Assembly: GCA_024138015.1 (NCBI GenBank)
Contig: JAMXBB010000004.1
Location: forward strand, 4,625,978-4,689,977
Length of the DNA: 64,000 nt
Direction: 5' to 3'
From: Lumnitzera littorea
Lineage: Eukaryota; Streptophyta; Magnoliopsida; Myrtales; Combretaceae
Both the position numbers and the translations under genes were made by a program. Within the stretch, counting starts at the first letter, position 1; each line of letters opens with the position of its first letter. Under the pieces are notes generated by a model, which ran no database searches, was not told the origin of the DNA, and saw only the letters and a list, made by a program, of their open reading frames with translations. This document shows positions 38,981 to 51,179 of this stretch, piece after piece.

Positions 38981-39962
38981 CCTCGTTCACTTGAGGGGAA
39001 TTGGAATTCGATTACCCTCTTATTCCTTATTATAGCGTTTACTTGGTTTTTTGTCTCCGAATTATAATTCCTTAGGAATCCCTATTACGTGAAATTAATC
39101 AAAAAATCACAATTCCTCAATTTAAGCAAAGAATCACGATTTCTCACAAAATTTCACATTTTTTCAAAAAATAACCTCATATCAATTTAACGATGACCAC
39201 CACTAACACCATCACCATTACCATTACCATTACCATTACCATTACCATTACCATCGCCACTACCGACTACCGACTACCGACTACCACCACTACCGACTAC
39301 CGACTACCGACTACCACTACCGACTGCCACTACTACCACCACCACTACCACCATCACCACTATCGACCACCATTACTGCTGTCGCCGCCGCCGCCGCCTC
39401 TACTTCCATTACTGCTGCTACTATCATTACTACTACCACCTATTGTCACTGCTACTACCATCGCCACTACCATCATCGCTACCAACACTATTACCATCAC
39501 ATTGCTGCCACTATCATCACTTTGCTGCCACCACCATCACTACTGCTATTGCCATCGCCATCGTCACCACCACCACCCACCACTGTCGTCGCCGCTGCCA
39601 CCGCCACCACCATTTCTAATCACTGCTATCATCACTGCCAGTACTGTCGTCACCACTACCACAACTACCCCCACCCCCCCTCAAAGTCGTTACCCTACCT
39701 ACCGCTACCACCACCAACCTCCAACCATTAACACAACCTCCAACCATTAACACCACCTCCGCCCCCGTGGTTGATTTCTATCACCTATTAGTTTAAAATT
39801 ACTTGAGAAAGAAAATGAATCAAGGATATTTAGTCATTAAAATTCTATTATATGTCTATTCTTAAATTGTTTATTAATCCAACTAAACAAAATAATAGGT
39901 ATTACATTTCTTAAAAATTCCAATTATATTCTTCCTTCATTCTATTCAGTGAAGTAAACGAG
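38981..39962 (+). mobile_element. Terminal-inverted-repeat element with microsatellite core, copy in D1
   Basis: The ends are CCTCGTTCACTT and AAGTAAACGAG, imperfect terminal inverted repeats. Next to them lie mirrored sub-terminal blocks ('ggggaattggaatt' and 'aaaattccaatt'). The interior is a microsatellite of about 0.55 kb. There is no transposase, so it is MITE-like. A target-site duplication is not convincing. The same element at the same relative place in D2 shows that it predates the D duplication. Confidence 0.65.
39200..39760 (+). repeat. Compound microsatellite (CCATTA)n, (CTACCGA)n, (CCA/CTA)n
   Basis: About seven CCATTA units near 39207-39250 are followed by ACCGACT-type units and then irregular ACC/ATC/CTG triplets. 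The open frame through this stretch is a by-product of triplet periodicity, not a gene. Confidence 0.9.
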
Positions 39963-40967
39963 TTGTATATGTCTAAATATTACAGATACTATGCACCATG
40001 TGTACATGTATATTAGCTAGTGAATATAGTTTTTTGTTTCCCTCTCATCATAGAGAAAATTTCCATCATATAAGAAGATGACATGCATTTCACAAATGGC
40101 ATGCTCACATACATTGCTATAAGAAGAATATAAAGCATTGGTTGTTTTCTTTCGTGTTGCAATTTATTAGTCCCATTTTACTTTAGTAATTTTCGTTTTC
40201 CCTCTCTCTCATTCAATTCTTTGATCCCCCTTCATCCTTTTTCTTTTTTGTTTTAATGTATTTAAATTTATTTTATTTATTTTGAAAGAGAACAATAAAA
40301 AGAAGTTTTTAGAGGTAAGTCATACTACATTATATACATTTTTGTTATTTCACCTAATATGCTAATAGGCTATTAGATGTGGTCCTTTAAGATTAGGTTC
40401 ATTTTCCTTAATGCACAGCTAAGCCTATAAAGCTTAGACTAATCTCTTTGGAACCCATTTTAAGCTCTCTAAAGTTTGGTGAACCTCACCATGTTTTGGG
40501 TGAAATTGCTAGTGTCCAGGACAAACTCGTGAAAGCCCAAACCAAGCTTTTAAGAGCTTAGCTGACTTCATTAGAAAAAATCTCTCAAGCTCTTCTCTTC
40601 GTTCAACCCTTTAGAGCTTGAACCCTTAAGCCTATAATGCATAAGCCCAGGCTACAAGTTCAAAGAAGGCCAGGCAAGAGCAGCTCAATCAGATAAGGAA
40701 AGTTTACAGTTGGCATGTGCTTGGTGGAAGATTCTCTTTATAAGATCAAGAGTTAATGAGAGAATCTTAGAATTGTGATCCACTTTCCATATGTACCTCG
40801 CTTACCATGCCTATAAATACCAAGCGAAGATTATGGATAAAGGATCCTCTCTTGCTCTCATGCACTTCTTATATAATGTCTCTTTATCACTTTCTCCCTC
40901 TCATCCCTTTCAGGTATCATACTCTAAACTCAAGGAGTCATAATAGTCCTGTCGTGTAAACCAATCT

Positions 40968-41825
40968 TGATAGGATTCGGGGTACCGACCCAACTTGATT
41001 ACTAAAGTTGAGCTCATCTACTTGTCGACTCATTTCGTCTACCGAGCCGAATGACACCATTTCTCACAGAATGAGTGTTGAGAAGCAGAAGGCTCAATCC
41101 TTACCCATGCTTGACCAATTATTTACTCAGCTTTATGTTTGTCGATATGCTGAGATATTACGTTTTCAAGAGTGATCCACTCAGCAAGACACAGGGAGAC
41201 TAGTGCCAACTAACTTACATTTCCGAGAGTTGGATCCACTGAGCAAGACACGAAGAGACCAATGTCGACTAGTTTTAGAACTCGGCAATTATAAGTCGTC
41301 CCCTCTAGTATCTTGGCTAAGCAATGTGAAGCTACTTCCAGGACATACCAAATGACCACATGCTGACTTCCCTGTAAAACTTACGATTTTGTATTTTTGT
41401 ACATGCTTGTCTTTATTTTATTCATGGGCTCAATTCTTTAAGGTTTAAGGCCTTATATATTATTTATAATTTTGGTACTAGGGTTTAGACGTATTATAAA
41501 TAGTAACATTTGTAACAATGCGGATATAATAGAGAACATTAATGAAACCCCCCCTTTGAGTCTTTTCTCTTAGAAAGATCTCTCTCCTACTAGCTCTTAT
41601 CAATTCCTTTAGCAAGGATTGTAGCGAACAACCCTATCACTTGGACCGGTGCGTCACATCTGGCGAGTCTTAGGCTGTATAGAATCTAGCTAGTTTGTCA
41701 TATCTGGTTAAGTAGCTCACGGATTTGCTAAATCCCTCACTAAACTCATTTTATTTTCATTCCTTCGGTAGGATTGAACCTACCCTGACGGCAGGCCTTG
41801 TCTGTCCTTAGCACGGTTCATATCA
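40968..41825 (+). mobile_element. Solo LTR of the same family as the 4.7 kb element
   Basis: It begins TGATAGGATTCGGGGTACC and ends TTCATATCA. Internal blocks match the LTRs at 49819 and 54015: 'aaggattgtagcgaacaa', 'ccctatcacttgg', 'accggtgcgtcacatc', 'acggatttgctaaatccc'. A TATA-like TTATAAATAG lies at about 41492. The flanks AATCT and AACCT may be a 5-bp target duplication with one mismatch. The flanking R sequence is continuous across it. It formed by LTR-LTR recombination (inference). Confidence 0.7.
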
Positions 41826-42548
41826 AACCTAAGCTAGAAGCTACCTTTCTTAGCTACTAACATAAGTATAGTCCACATAAGGTAAACGACGACTTAACCA
41901 GCTTTAAAGCAGTCAAATTAGCACTTGTAATAAATAAAACCCGTGGGGTAACACTGTACAAAATACATATTCTTATACTTACAGATGGTTTAATTCTTTT
42001 ACATAGCTTTATATAAATCGAAAGTTTAAGAGTTTCTAAAAGAAACTATACAGCTCCATAAGAAAACTACATTACATATATAAATATAATAGCGAGCTAA
42101 CAAAGACTATAAGGCCTCCAAGGAAGACCTTATAATCCTCCTACAAAAGAAAAAACAAAAGTAACACGAGCTTTGTTCCATTTATTAGACTTCAACACTT
42201 CACTCCTCAAACTTGTTGGAATTAACTTACGGACAACTGTAATAAGGCATCTTCAGGTATTACTCCACACCTGCAAAACAATCTATTGAAATGTGAGCTT
42301 AACTAGCTCAGTAAGAAGAGGAAAAATCATAAGAGTACATTAACAAATATGCTTGTGCAATCATCACTTAAATGCAAACATAACAAGCAAATGATAGATC
42401 ATCACACAATTTTTAACCGGTTCATTATGAAGTTAGAGAAATTTTTTTTATTTCAAGGAGTTTCAATACGACACTATCAAGCTAAATCTAAACTTGTGCA
42501 ATAGAGAACACCCTCCTATTTAAAAAACATTCAAATCATGGTTCTTGA

Positions 42549-44190
42549 TCGTCTCTAAACAGAGCATTCGAGTTTTACAATTTATAAACCTACATTCTAT
42601 CCCTAACTCGATTCTACAAATAAGTGTACCTATCGTTGTATAGCACGGATGAATATAGGGTTGTCTCTACTATGAAAATGACTTAAACACTAGTACTTAA
42701 TAATTTTTCCTATTATTTAGCAGTTAATTTCATCAAGTGATTGTTTATTAAGATTCTAAATGTTAACTAAACTACATTAATCTACAATCTAGAGTGATTA
42801 ATACAATGATTACAAGAACAATTACAAAAGTACACTTAACATGCAAGCTTGCTGCATCATTTAGTATAATCTTACCAAAATACTTTTTATCTTAATACTT
42901 GTTAACTGCGGGAAATTACAGTATATAAACATTTTTCTCAGAACTACCTACTTTGAATCCTAATTGTGTCTATTGAAATCTCTCCCTAATTAACAGCTAA
43001 CTAAGATTGCATTAATGTCATGTTAATGTATCAATTCCCTTAAGAATGTAGCAACTTTTCTAATAATATCTCTATTATCAGGAGTAAGTTGTTCCAATGA
43101 ATTAGATCTATTCAATAGAATTATCTCTCGACATATTGTATTGAAATTCATCCTAAGTCAATGTCGTGCACTAGATCGTACTTAGATTCATTAAATGTCA
43201 TTCACTAGAATTAATAAATGTCAAGAAATTACTTTTTTTTTTCAAGCACTTAATCATACTAATTGATGAAGTAAGCCTCAACAAATTACTCATATATGAT
43301 AAAACAACGACAAAAACTAACAGGAAACATAATTAAACAGAAATAAAACATGGAATAGTTAAAGTAAAAACCCATTTTTTTCCATTGAAGAAGTTTGATG
43401 AATACACAAACAACAAATTCCCATCATCTCTCTCGAGTGATTCTAGGAAAAATACAATATACACTTGGGAAATGATACATGATATAAATTAGTACAAGGA
43501 TGGGTAAAAATGTGGGTGTGTGTAGGCAGGTGATGTATTGTTTTAAATGACGTCTATTCTTCTAAAATTTTTTATATCTCCTATGAAAAGAATTCTCCTG
43601 TCCACAAGTTGTGATAGCTTTTTATATTCTCCCTATTAAAAGACTCGAATTTACCCCTTCACGACACCACTTGACGTTTCTCATGTACTGGTTCGCGTGA
43701 AAAGATTGAAAAAAACAGTTGTGCCCCTTCTTATCACACTGTGACTCAAGGCGTGATAGTCTCAAAAAGAATTATTCTTCACTAATCACGATCATTATTA
43801 AAGCCGTGAACTCCTCATCGCATTATTAAATCTCATCATGTTCGTAACCATGGCCATAATCATCCTTCCGTTAGTCAATCACGGCCGTGATTGATAGGGA
43901 GTTTGACAAAACTTTTCTTGATCACGGCCGTAATTGAGGGCATGACTAAGGTGGATTCTTCATTGCTTCATTATCATGCCTGTGATTGATGCTTTTGCAC
44001 TTATTTCTTCTCCTTCACAGTCGTGACTAACTTGAAAGTTGTTATTCTTGTATATACTTCCTCCCTTTGCTCGTGATTTACCTGAAATCATTATTTTATT
44101 CAATTAAGTATCTAATCTAAAGAATTAAATTACGTTTATGATCAATTCTATACCTAAACATATTTTTAAAAGTGTAAAGTAATTTACACT
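42549..44190. mobile_element. Unclassified 1.6 kb insertion in repeat R with palindromes
   Basis: R sequence stops at 'catggttct' (42548) and resumes at 'ttctcaacc' (about 44190), leaving a 3-4 bp TTC(T) flank duplication and short inverted ends TTGAT/ATCAA. The insert contains a block 'aagtgtacctatcgttgta' at its left, a 20-bp perfect palindrome centred on CGGCCG (43875-43894), a second ATCACGGCCGT copy (about 43920), and a hairpin AAGTGTAAA/TTTACACTT at its right end. No ORF is supported. Class unknown. Confidence 0.5.
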
Positions 44191-46722
44191 TATCAATTCT
44201 CAACCTTATTGCGATCTTTTTTCTTGTCACTTAGTTCGGCAAAGGGTAGAAAAATGACCATTTCTGCTATCTTCATCAAAGTATCGGTATTTAGTCCAAT
44301 AACCTAAGTGTTAACCCTATTGGGTTCATGAATGTCAAGTTAGATCTTTAGTCAACTCAAGATTAGTTCAGATTATCAGGTGAGTAACCAAGTTCATACA
44401 CTTAAGACATGATACATTTAAGCAAAAAACAACACTCGGAGTTCAACTCCCAATCATCAATCGGTATCACATGCACACACATAGCACACGCACATATAGT
44501 CTAATTACAACCACAAATAAGTACTCTTACTTCTCCAAGTATCCTAATATGATACTTTAATATGCTATAAAGCTTCGATCTCAACTTACCCGCTCTTACT
44601 AGCAGTTACTCTTGACCGTAGCCTCTTTGCTCTTCAATTGTCCCTAAAAATATACAATAGATTAGTTTTCAAGCCGTAATTCATTAGTCAATTGTTTGTT
44701 TTATATGTTTTTTATTGTTTAGTCATAAGTTTCATAAGTTATTTCCACTTAAAAATTGTGATTCCTTAACCCTTCATTGATTTTTATAAGTTACACTAAT
44801 CAACTAAATCCTCTGAGTTAAGATCTAAGATGATTTATAGTAGTTTTCTTTAGTAAAAAATTCTCTGAGTTAAGTTTTGAATGGATTTATAGTAATTTTT
44901 TTTAGTTAGAAATCTTCTAAATTACTCTCTAAGCTATATAAGGGACATTTGTTACACCTGTTTTATCCTTTGAGACTATTCTGAACTTTCCCAAGTTAAA
45001 TTCCTTATTACGTTATCCTCCGAGTTACTCTCTGACTTTGTTATCTATAAAATTTTTAGTAAAATCATCATTTGAACAAACTTCTGTTTTTCTTATTTTT
45101 ACATTTAATTCTTAAGTTTTACCTTTGACTTACTTTCTAAGTATCATTCTTATGCAACATTTATTCATAGAATTCACTAGGTTATCATCTACTCTCAACT
45201 AAGTCCTAAATTTAGTTGATTTACTCACTTTTCTTTTAAGTTATAACTTATAGAATCAATTTAGAACAACAACTAACACTTCGAACCACCTTCCTCAATT
45301 TACTTGCTTCTAATTTCCTTATACATTATATTGTAGTTCATTGATTCATTCAAATCCAAAAAAATCCTCAAGTTGTCAACTTCGGTTTTTAAGGCCAACA
45401 CACAATTTTCCATAACTTCACACTTTACTAATCACTCCAATCATTCTAGAATAGTAATCATGCTTCGATATTGAATTAAACTCGGTATCTAAGTGACTTT
45501 CCTCGAAGAAATACATCATTCTTCACTAAAAGCATTATTTTAGGCATCATTTAAGGCTCAAAAATCAAATAAAAATATACAAAATAGTATCACGAAAAAC
45601 TTTAATATAGCAATTTAATATTAACTTAGAATAGTTTATAAAAAAAAAAATTGAAGTAAAAACTATATTATTTACCTAGTTTATCTCCACTTCAAAAATT
45701 GTTTAATTTCACCAATTTCTTAAGGACATATATATTAACTGCTAAATTTATACAAAATGATATTGTTCCTAAATTTCATACAAGAAAATATGTAAGAATA
45801 AATATTTTCTTAATTTTCTAGGCATATTTAGTATTTTTACAAAATTGGACAAAAATAGACACCCATTAGAATTTGAAGCTTTGGTTACCAATAGTTGCTC
45901 CCCCCTTGTTGGAACCATTAGGGGGTAGGTATGACTTCTACTGGTAATGGTGGTTAAGCTCTAGTAGCCCTTTAAGCACTTGTACCCTCCAACGATCAAA
46001 TTATAATTTTTTCTAATTTGTTCATTTGATCTCCAAATTCCCTATTGAATTTTCTCAAATCCTACTTTGCATGTATGATATGTTGAAGAGGGTTTCTTGA
46101 ATTTTCTAAGCTATCTTGGTGTCAAAGTGAATTTTCTTTCTTTCTCTTCAATGCATCTTCCCTTAGATACTTTGCTCAATTTGCATGATCACTAACCATT
46201 TTTCATAAACACCTATCCTTAGTGCTTATACATGCCTAAACAACTAAGTCCCAACTACCAAAGATTTTTTTTTTTTATAATTTTTAGTGATTTTTTTATT
46301 AATTTTCTTAGGATATCTTAGCCTTAATTGTATATATTAGGGTATTTTCACTAATTTCGAGTATATGTATATACTTAAAAATTACATACAACACATATGT
46401 ATATATTCCATATGTTATTTTATATTTCATATTAATTTTATTACATATATAATTTATCTTTAAAAGTTTATAAGCCAACAAAACCTATGTTACTTGATTA
46501 TGGTAAATAGTAAGTAATATAGTTAAATTATATTATTTTATCTATATAATTATTATTTTATTATATTTTTAATATTTAGGTCCCTGGGGTCTCATCAACT
46601 AATATCTCGAGCCTAAAAATAACTTTTTAAATTAATCTAATTAGTTTTACTGATACCATAAATTTACCTATTTGATTCTTATTCGCCGAGTATGAAACTC
46701 ATACTAGGTTGGTTAAATCCCT

Positions 46723-46900
46723 TGTTGACTTAAACATTAAAATGACTATGCTGAAACCACTTTAGATGGTCCTCTTAGCTAATTTTTGCAAGTTGCTTAT
46801 AGTCTTAACCACTATACCAAAAACCAACATTAACACTTGTAGGTATGTTTTTCTTTAATTAAGCATACATGTAGCATGTGCTTCCTTTAAAAAAAAAAAA
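46723..46900 (+). repeat. Direct repeat D1, continuation after the R insertion
   Basis: 'tgaaaccactttagatgg' and 'ccaaaaaccaacattaac acttgtagg' match D2 at 54648-54760 ('tagaaccacttttagcg', 'ccaaaaaccagtatcaat'). This fixes the right edge of the R insertion near 46722. Confidence 0.6.
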
Positions 46901-47180
46901 TAAATAAATGGGGCAAGCATTTATGTAATGCTAAACTTTTTTATTTCCCCATTTTTGCAATTTTCTTAACCTTTTCCATACTTTGTGATTTCAATTATGT
47001 AATGCGCATATTTAATTCATTGCATAGAATAGTGTAATAGAATTAGGATTTATTACTAATTAAACAAGCCCGTAATTGGTATTATATTGTTCTCTTGTAA
47101 AAAAAAAAAAAAAGACATAAAAGTAATAAATATGGAATACAATTAAAATTACTATTTTACCCTTACCTTTAATCTTCTCT

Positions 47181-47209
47181 CTAACCTTAACCTTAACCTT
47201 AACCTTAAC
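47181..47209 (+). repeat. (TTAACC)n short tandem repeat
   Basis: Four to five AACCTT hexamers occur in a row. The unit is not the plant telomere heptamer CCCTAAA. Confidence 0.9.
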
Positions 47210-47713
47210 TTGAACATACTATCGTCTTCCTTTGTTTACATAAACAACACAAGATTTGAAGTCTCTCTAGCACTATATGTTTCTAGCTATACATATACTT
47301 TCAATAACATAACTACACTTTTGTAATTTGAGTAGCAACACTTATCAACCATTAGCACTTTGACTCACATAAGAATGCATACACCAAAACGTAGATCTGC
47401 ACCTTTCACTTATGATTTAGGCCACATACGCATGAAGTAACACCACTTAACCAATGCATACAACCAACATAGTTAAACTTTTAAGGTTAACATACTTGCA
47501 ATAATTGCCTACTTGGCACCTTCTTTACCAACTCTATTATAAAATTCGACATTCACTTTCACTTTTTTTAACCACTCCAATTCTTGAGTTTGAGTTTTGC
47601 ATGAACATAAGGGTGTTTCATGTGGTTTGGAGTTGTAACTCAAGTAGAGTTATGGTTAGGTTACCGATAATAGAGAAGAAAGTGAGTGGTGGTCATGCTA
47701 GATTGTGAAGATT

Positions 47714-47769
47714 TGTGAAAGAGGTTAAATCTGTGAAAGAGGTTGAATCTGTGAAAGAGGTTAATCTGT
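47714..47769 (+). repeat. 20-21 bp minisatellite, about three units
   Basis: Three units of 'tgtgaaagaggttraatc' type follow one another, with single-base length differences. Confidence 0.85.
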
Positions 47770-47929
47770 AAAGGAAGCATGGAGGTGGTTTATGTGTGGT
47801 AGTGGTGTGCGATAGTACCTTACATGTTATGGTGGTGCATAGTGATGGTAACTGATGTTAAAAGAGAAGACAAAAAGGGTCTACTATAAAGAAAGTGACT
47901 AATTAAGCATGGAATTTTGCTCAGCAGCT

Positions 47930-49818
47930 CTTCTCTAGTTTTATAATGATAGCTTTGTTCTTAAAGTTACTCTTAAGAAGATAAGTAAATTTAAATGTGA
48001 AAACTTTTTCTCAATAATGTCTGGCTAGAGTGAAGCAAGTGATAATGGAAAATTGAAAAGTAAATAAGGAAAATTTTATATTTGGATAGCTAAGTAAATG
48101 TTGAAGTCAAATGAAGTTGGGGAAAATTTTAAGATTTAAACTTACTACTTCTTTGTTTTCCAAGAAAGGAAAAAAGTTACTATTGCCTCATTTGCTTAGG
48201 GGAATTGGAATTCCATTTCCTCTTTATTCTTTATCACTGTATTCACTTTGTTTTATCTTTGAATTACAACTCCATAGGAATCCCTATCACTTGATCAACT
48301 AATAGGGATTCCTTGGTTTAACTAAAGAATTATAGTTTCTCACAAAATTTTACATTTTTCATAAAAATGATCTAAACCCAATTTAACAACTGCCACTATC
48401 ATCATTGCCACCATGGACTACTACCACTATCATTACCGCTAACATTGCCATTAACCACTACTACCAATCACCACCAACACTACCACCATCACCACCATAG
48501 CCACCTGCCACCACCGCACCACCATCAACATTAGCCACCGCTGCCATAGTTTATTACTTTAGAGTTAGTTGAGAAAAAAAATGAATTGAAGGTAATTTAG
48601 TCGTTAATGTTTTATTATATGTTTATTCTTGAGTTGTTTATAAATATAACTAATCAAAATAATAGATATTACACCATTATTATATTCATTAGGAATTCCA
48701 ATTTTATTCTCTCCTTATTCTATGAAGTGAAGTGAACGAGTCGATATATCTCTAAAATATAATACTATAATTCAAAAGCTTAGTTGACGATTTTCTTATA
48801 ACAAAATTCAGTTGTCATAGATAAAAGAATGTATTATAGGTAATATATGCGATATATATATACATACATATGTTTACATAGCGTGTTAATGCCTATCATG
48901 CTTAGACATGTGATCGTGGTTTTAAAAACATGGATAAAATTTTTCCAATAGTCATTAGTATTATCCCACTACATGTCTAAATATAATAGATCTTATACAT
49001 TATATATACATATATAGAGAGTATATTACCAAATGAATCTTTTCATGTTATAGCAAGAAATACTTTTTCCCTCCTATTATGGTGAAAATTTTTATTTTTT
49101 TAGAGGATGATACATAGGCTTGCACGCTAAAAATAGCTATGCGTTGAAAATTTTGACACTATGAGAAATAGGAAGAATATAAAGCCTTAGTTGTTTTCGT
49201 TTTTTATCTAGTTTATTACTCCCATTTTGCTTTTGCAAGCTTCGCCTTCATTCTTTTTTGAAGGAAAACATAAATGAGAAGGTTTTTAGAGGATAGTTAT
49301 ATTATATTATATATATTTGTTATTTTTCCTAATATTTTAATAGGCATATAGCTTGTTATTGATAGACTATTTTGATGTGAGTCTCCAAACCTAAGTTGAT
49401 TTGCTTTAGAGCATGGGTCAAACCTACAAAACACAAACCAATTACTCTAAAGCCTAGGCCAAGCACTCTGAAACTTAGCCGACCTCACTATATCCTTAGT
49501 TAAACTACTAGTGTCAAGGAAAATCTCATCAAAGCTTTGGCTAAGCTCCTAAGAGCTTAACCAACCTCATAAAAAGACATATCTCTAGTTTTATCTTTGT
49601 CCATCCCTTTGGAGTTTGAGCCCTCAAGCTTATGATGCATAAGCCCATCTCATAGTATTAAAAAGACTAGATAGGAATAACTTAGCTAGATAAGGAAAGT
49701 CTACAGTTGGTTCGAGATCCTCTCTACAAGATCTAAATTCAAAGATAACATCTTAGTCATGATATACTTTCAATAGATAACTCACATATCAAGCCTATAA
49801 TACTAGGTAAAGACTATG
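47930..49818 (+). repeat. Direct repeat D, copy 2 (D2), first part
   Basis: It is colinear with D1 from 38550 to about 40840. It is interrupted at 49818 by the 4.7 kb LTR element and resumes at 54531 ('ctataggtaaaggatctt', matching D1 'ttatggataaaggatcct' at 40841) up to about 54815. D1 therefore preserves the empty site of that insertion. Confidence 0.7.
48186..48740 (+). mobile_element. Terminal-inverted-repeat element with microsatellite core, copy in D2
   Basis: The ends are CCTCATTTGCTT and AAGTGAACGAG. The same 'actattg' precedes it as in D1. The core of CCA/ACC triplets is only about 170 bp (48385-48550), against about 550 bp in D1. No transposase is present. Confidence 0.65.
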
Positions 49819-50172
49819 TGATAGAATTTGGGGTTCCGATCCTACTAAGTGCCGAAGCCCAACTTATCTACTTCTCTCGTGGATATCTCATTTGATTGTT
49901 TTTTTTTTTTTTATGTTATTTAGACGTCTTATTTATTATATTTTTCCTAAATTTCCTCTATCCATTCTTATTAATCCTTTTAGTAAGGATTGTGGCTAAC
50001 AACCCTATCACTCAGACCGGTGCATCATATCTAACGAGTCTTAAGCCGAGTTGGATTTTGTTGGTGTGTCATATCCAGTTTGATAGCTTACGAATTTGCT
50101 AAAACCCCTATTTTATTTCTTGTTTTGTTTGTTGTGGTGCCTTTCTGTGTGTCCGACTCCGAAAACACATCA
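49819..50172 (+). repeat. 5' LTR, internally deleted
   Basis: It aligns with the 3' LTR at both ends but lacks about 160 bp corresponding to roughly 54150-54305. That stretch includes the TATA-like TGTATAAATAG (about 54229) and the presumed transcription start. This LTR can no longer drive the element. Confidence 0.8.
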
Positions 50173-50179
50173 ATTTCGT

Positions 50180-50191
50180 TGGTATCAAAGC
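50180..50191 (+). other. Primer-binding site (Met tRNA)
   Basis: TGGTATCAAAGC differs at one base from the common plant PBS TGGTATCAGAGC. It lies 8 nt after the 5' LTR. Confidence 0.8.
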
Positions 50192-51179
50192 ATGATTTCG
50201 ATGAGGGGGCGTGTTAAGTTCTGTGAAGTTTTTAATTCGTATACTGTTAATGGCTACTGTGTTTATCCCATAGCTACCGCAGCAAGTGTGTTAGAGTTAC
50301 TGTTTCGTATTTGAGAGGCTGCTGGTTCATTGGCTTATGTGTTGCTGACAAGAATTTATTAACTAAAGAGTGAATCTATTGTTCAATATACTAGACAACA
50401 AGGCTATAGTATTAGAAAACGGAGAAATGTAATTTTATCCTTTCCGTATAGTCGTTAGCCTCGGTTTATGCGAGTGCTCTTTTGACAATAGTAGTGGTCA
50501 TCAGAGTTTGTACGGGTAATGATTCTTTAGTGTTGAATGAGTGGGTAGTAATAGTAAGTATTGTTGTGATCAAAATTTTAATGTGTTGTATTTGGGTATT
50601 TAAGAGTTTAATCCTTATTCTTTAAAGAAAGAAACTACTGTCTCGTCTAAGTTCATGATAAAAAAATTGGGGTTTTTAAGAGTTCACAACCAACTTTTGT
50701 TGTAAACAGAGAAAAGATGGCTGGGAGTCACTTAGGAATTTTGATTTGATTTTACTCTATGTGTGAATATGTGGAATGTTTGCTTAGGTTGTTCAATTTT
50801 TTTGAAATTTCAGCGATTTGAGAAGTGTGTGTGAGTGTTCGGAACTTGCAGCCAAGTGAGCAAGTGAGAATCGGTAGCGTGCGTGAGTCAAGTGTAGCTA
50901 TCACTGGAGTTGAGTTGGCTGTATGCAATTGGTGGTTCTAGGTTGAGTGTGAAATTGCAGCTGTAACTTGTGTTGGTGACAGTCGCCGAAGTTAGCATTC
51001 GTGGGTCGCGTATGGTGTTGCACTGCCGGAGAAGTGAGAGTTGATAGCGTGTTGTGCCTGGGTGGACGGAGCCATTGTGGCGTATAATTGAAGTTAGGAT
51101 TGCCAAGCTACATTGATATAAAGCCAGTACTTTTGGCTGTGTACGGGCACTGTGCAGCTGATGAACCAAGCTTTTGTAG

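Larger units (their letters stand above)
38550..40916 (+). repeat. Direct repeat D, copy 1 (D1)
   Basis: This segment aligns along its length with 47930-49818 plus 54531-54815. Shared landmarks are 'gctagagtaaagcaa' / 'gctagagtgaagcaa', the microsatellite-bearing inverted-repeat element, 'gaatataaagcattggttgt', 'gatgcataagccca', a TATA-like GCCTATAAATACC (about 40811) and a CT-rich tract. The TATA box and CT-rich leader suggest that D is a long LTR, but no internal coding region is found between the two copies. D1 is split by an R insertion at 40917 and resumes at about 46723. Confidence 0.65.
40917..46722 (-). repeat. Repeat R, antisense copy split by two insertions
   Basis: R sequence occupies 40917-40967, 41826-42548 and 44191-46722, about 3.3 kb in total. 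It begins with TATCATACTCTAAAC, matching the reverse complement of GGGGTATGACA ends elsewhere. It continues through 'cttaactagctcagtaagaa' (42298), 'cacttagttcgg' (44230), 'ctccaagtatcc' (44523) and 'ttgttcatttgatctcc' (46018). The flanks on both sides (up to 40916, from 46723) are contiguous in D2, which shows that R inserted into D1. No protein domain is present. Confidence 0.65.
46901..47929. other. Spacer between D1 and D2
   Basis: This is about 1 kb of AT-rich DNA. It holds a run of TTAACC-type hexamers at 47181-47209 and a tandem 20-21 bp repeat 'gtgaaagaggtt' (three units and a partial, 47714-47769). If D1 and D2 are LTRs, this would be all that remains of the internal region. Confidence 0.45.

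Noticed and set aside
39193..39750. Open frame of 185 codons rich in Thr, Pro, His and Leu
   Set aside because: It is produced by the triplet/hexamer microsatellite. There is no domain, and the paralogous core in D2 has a different length and no frame.
47181..47209. Interstitial telomere
   Set aside because: The unit is the hexamer TTAACC, not the plant telomere heptamer CCCTAAA, and only four to five units are present.
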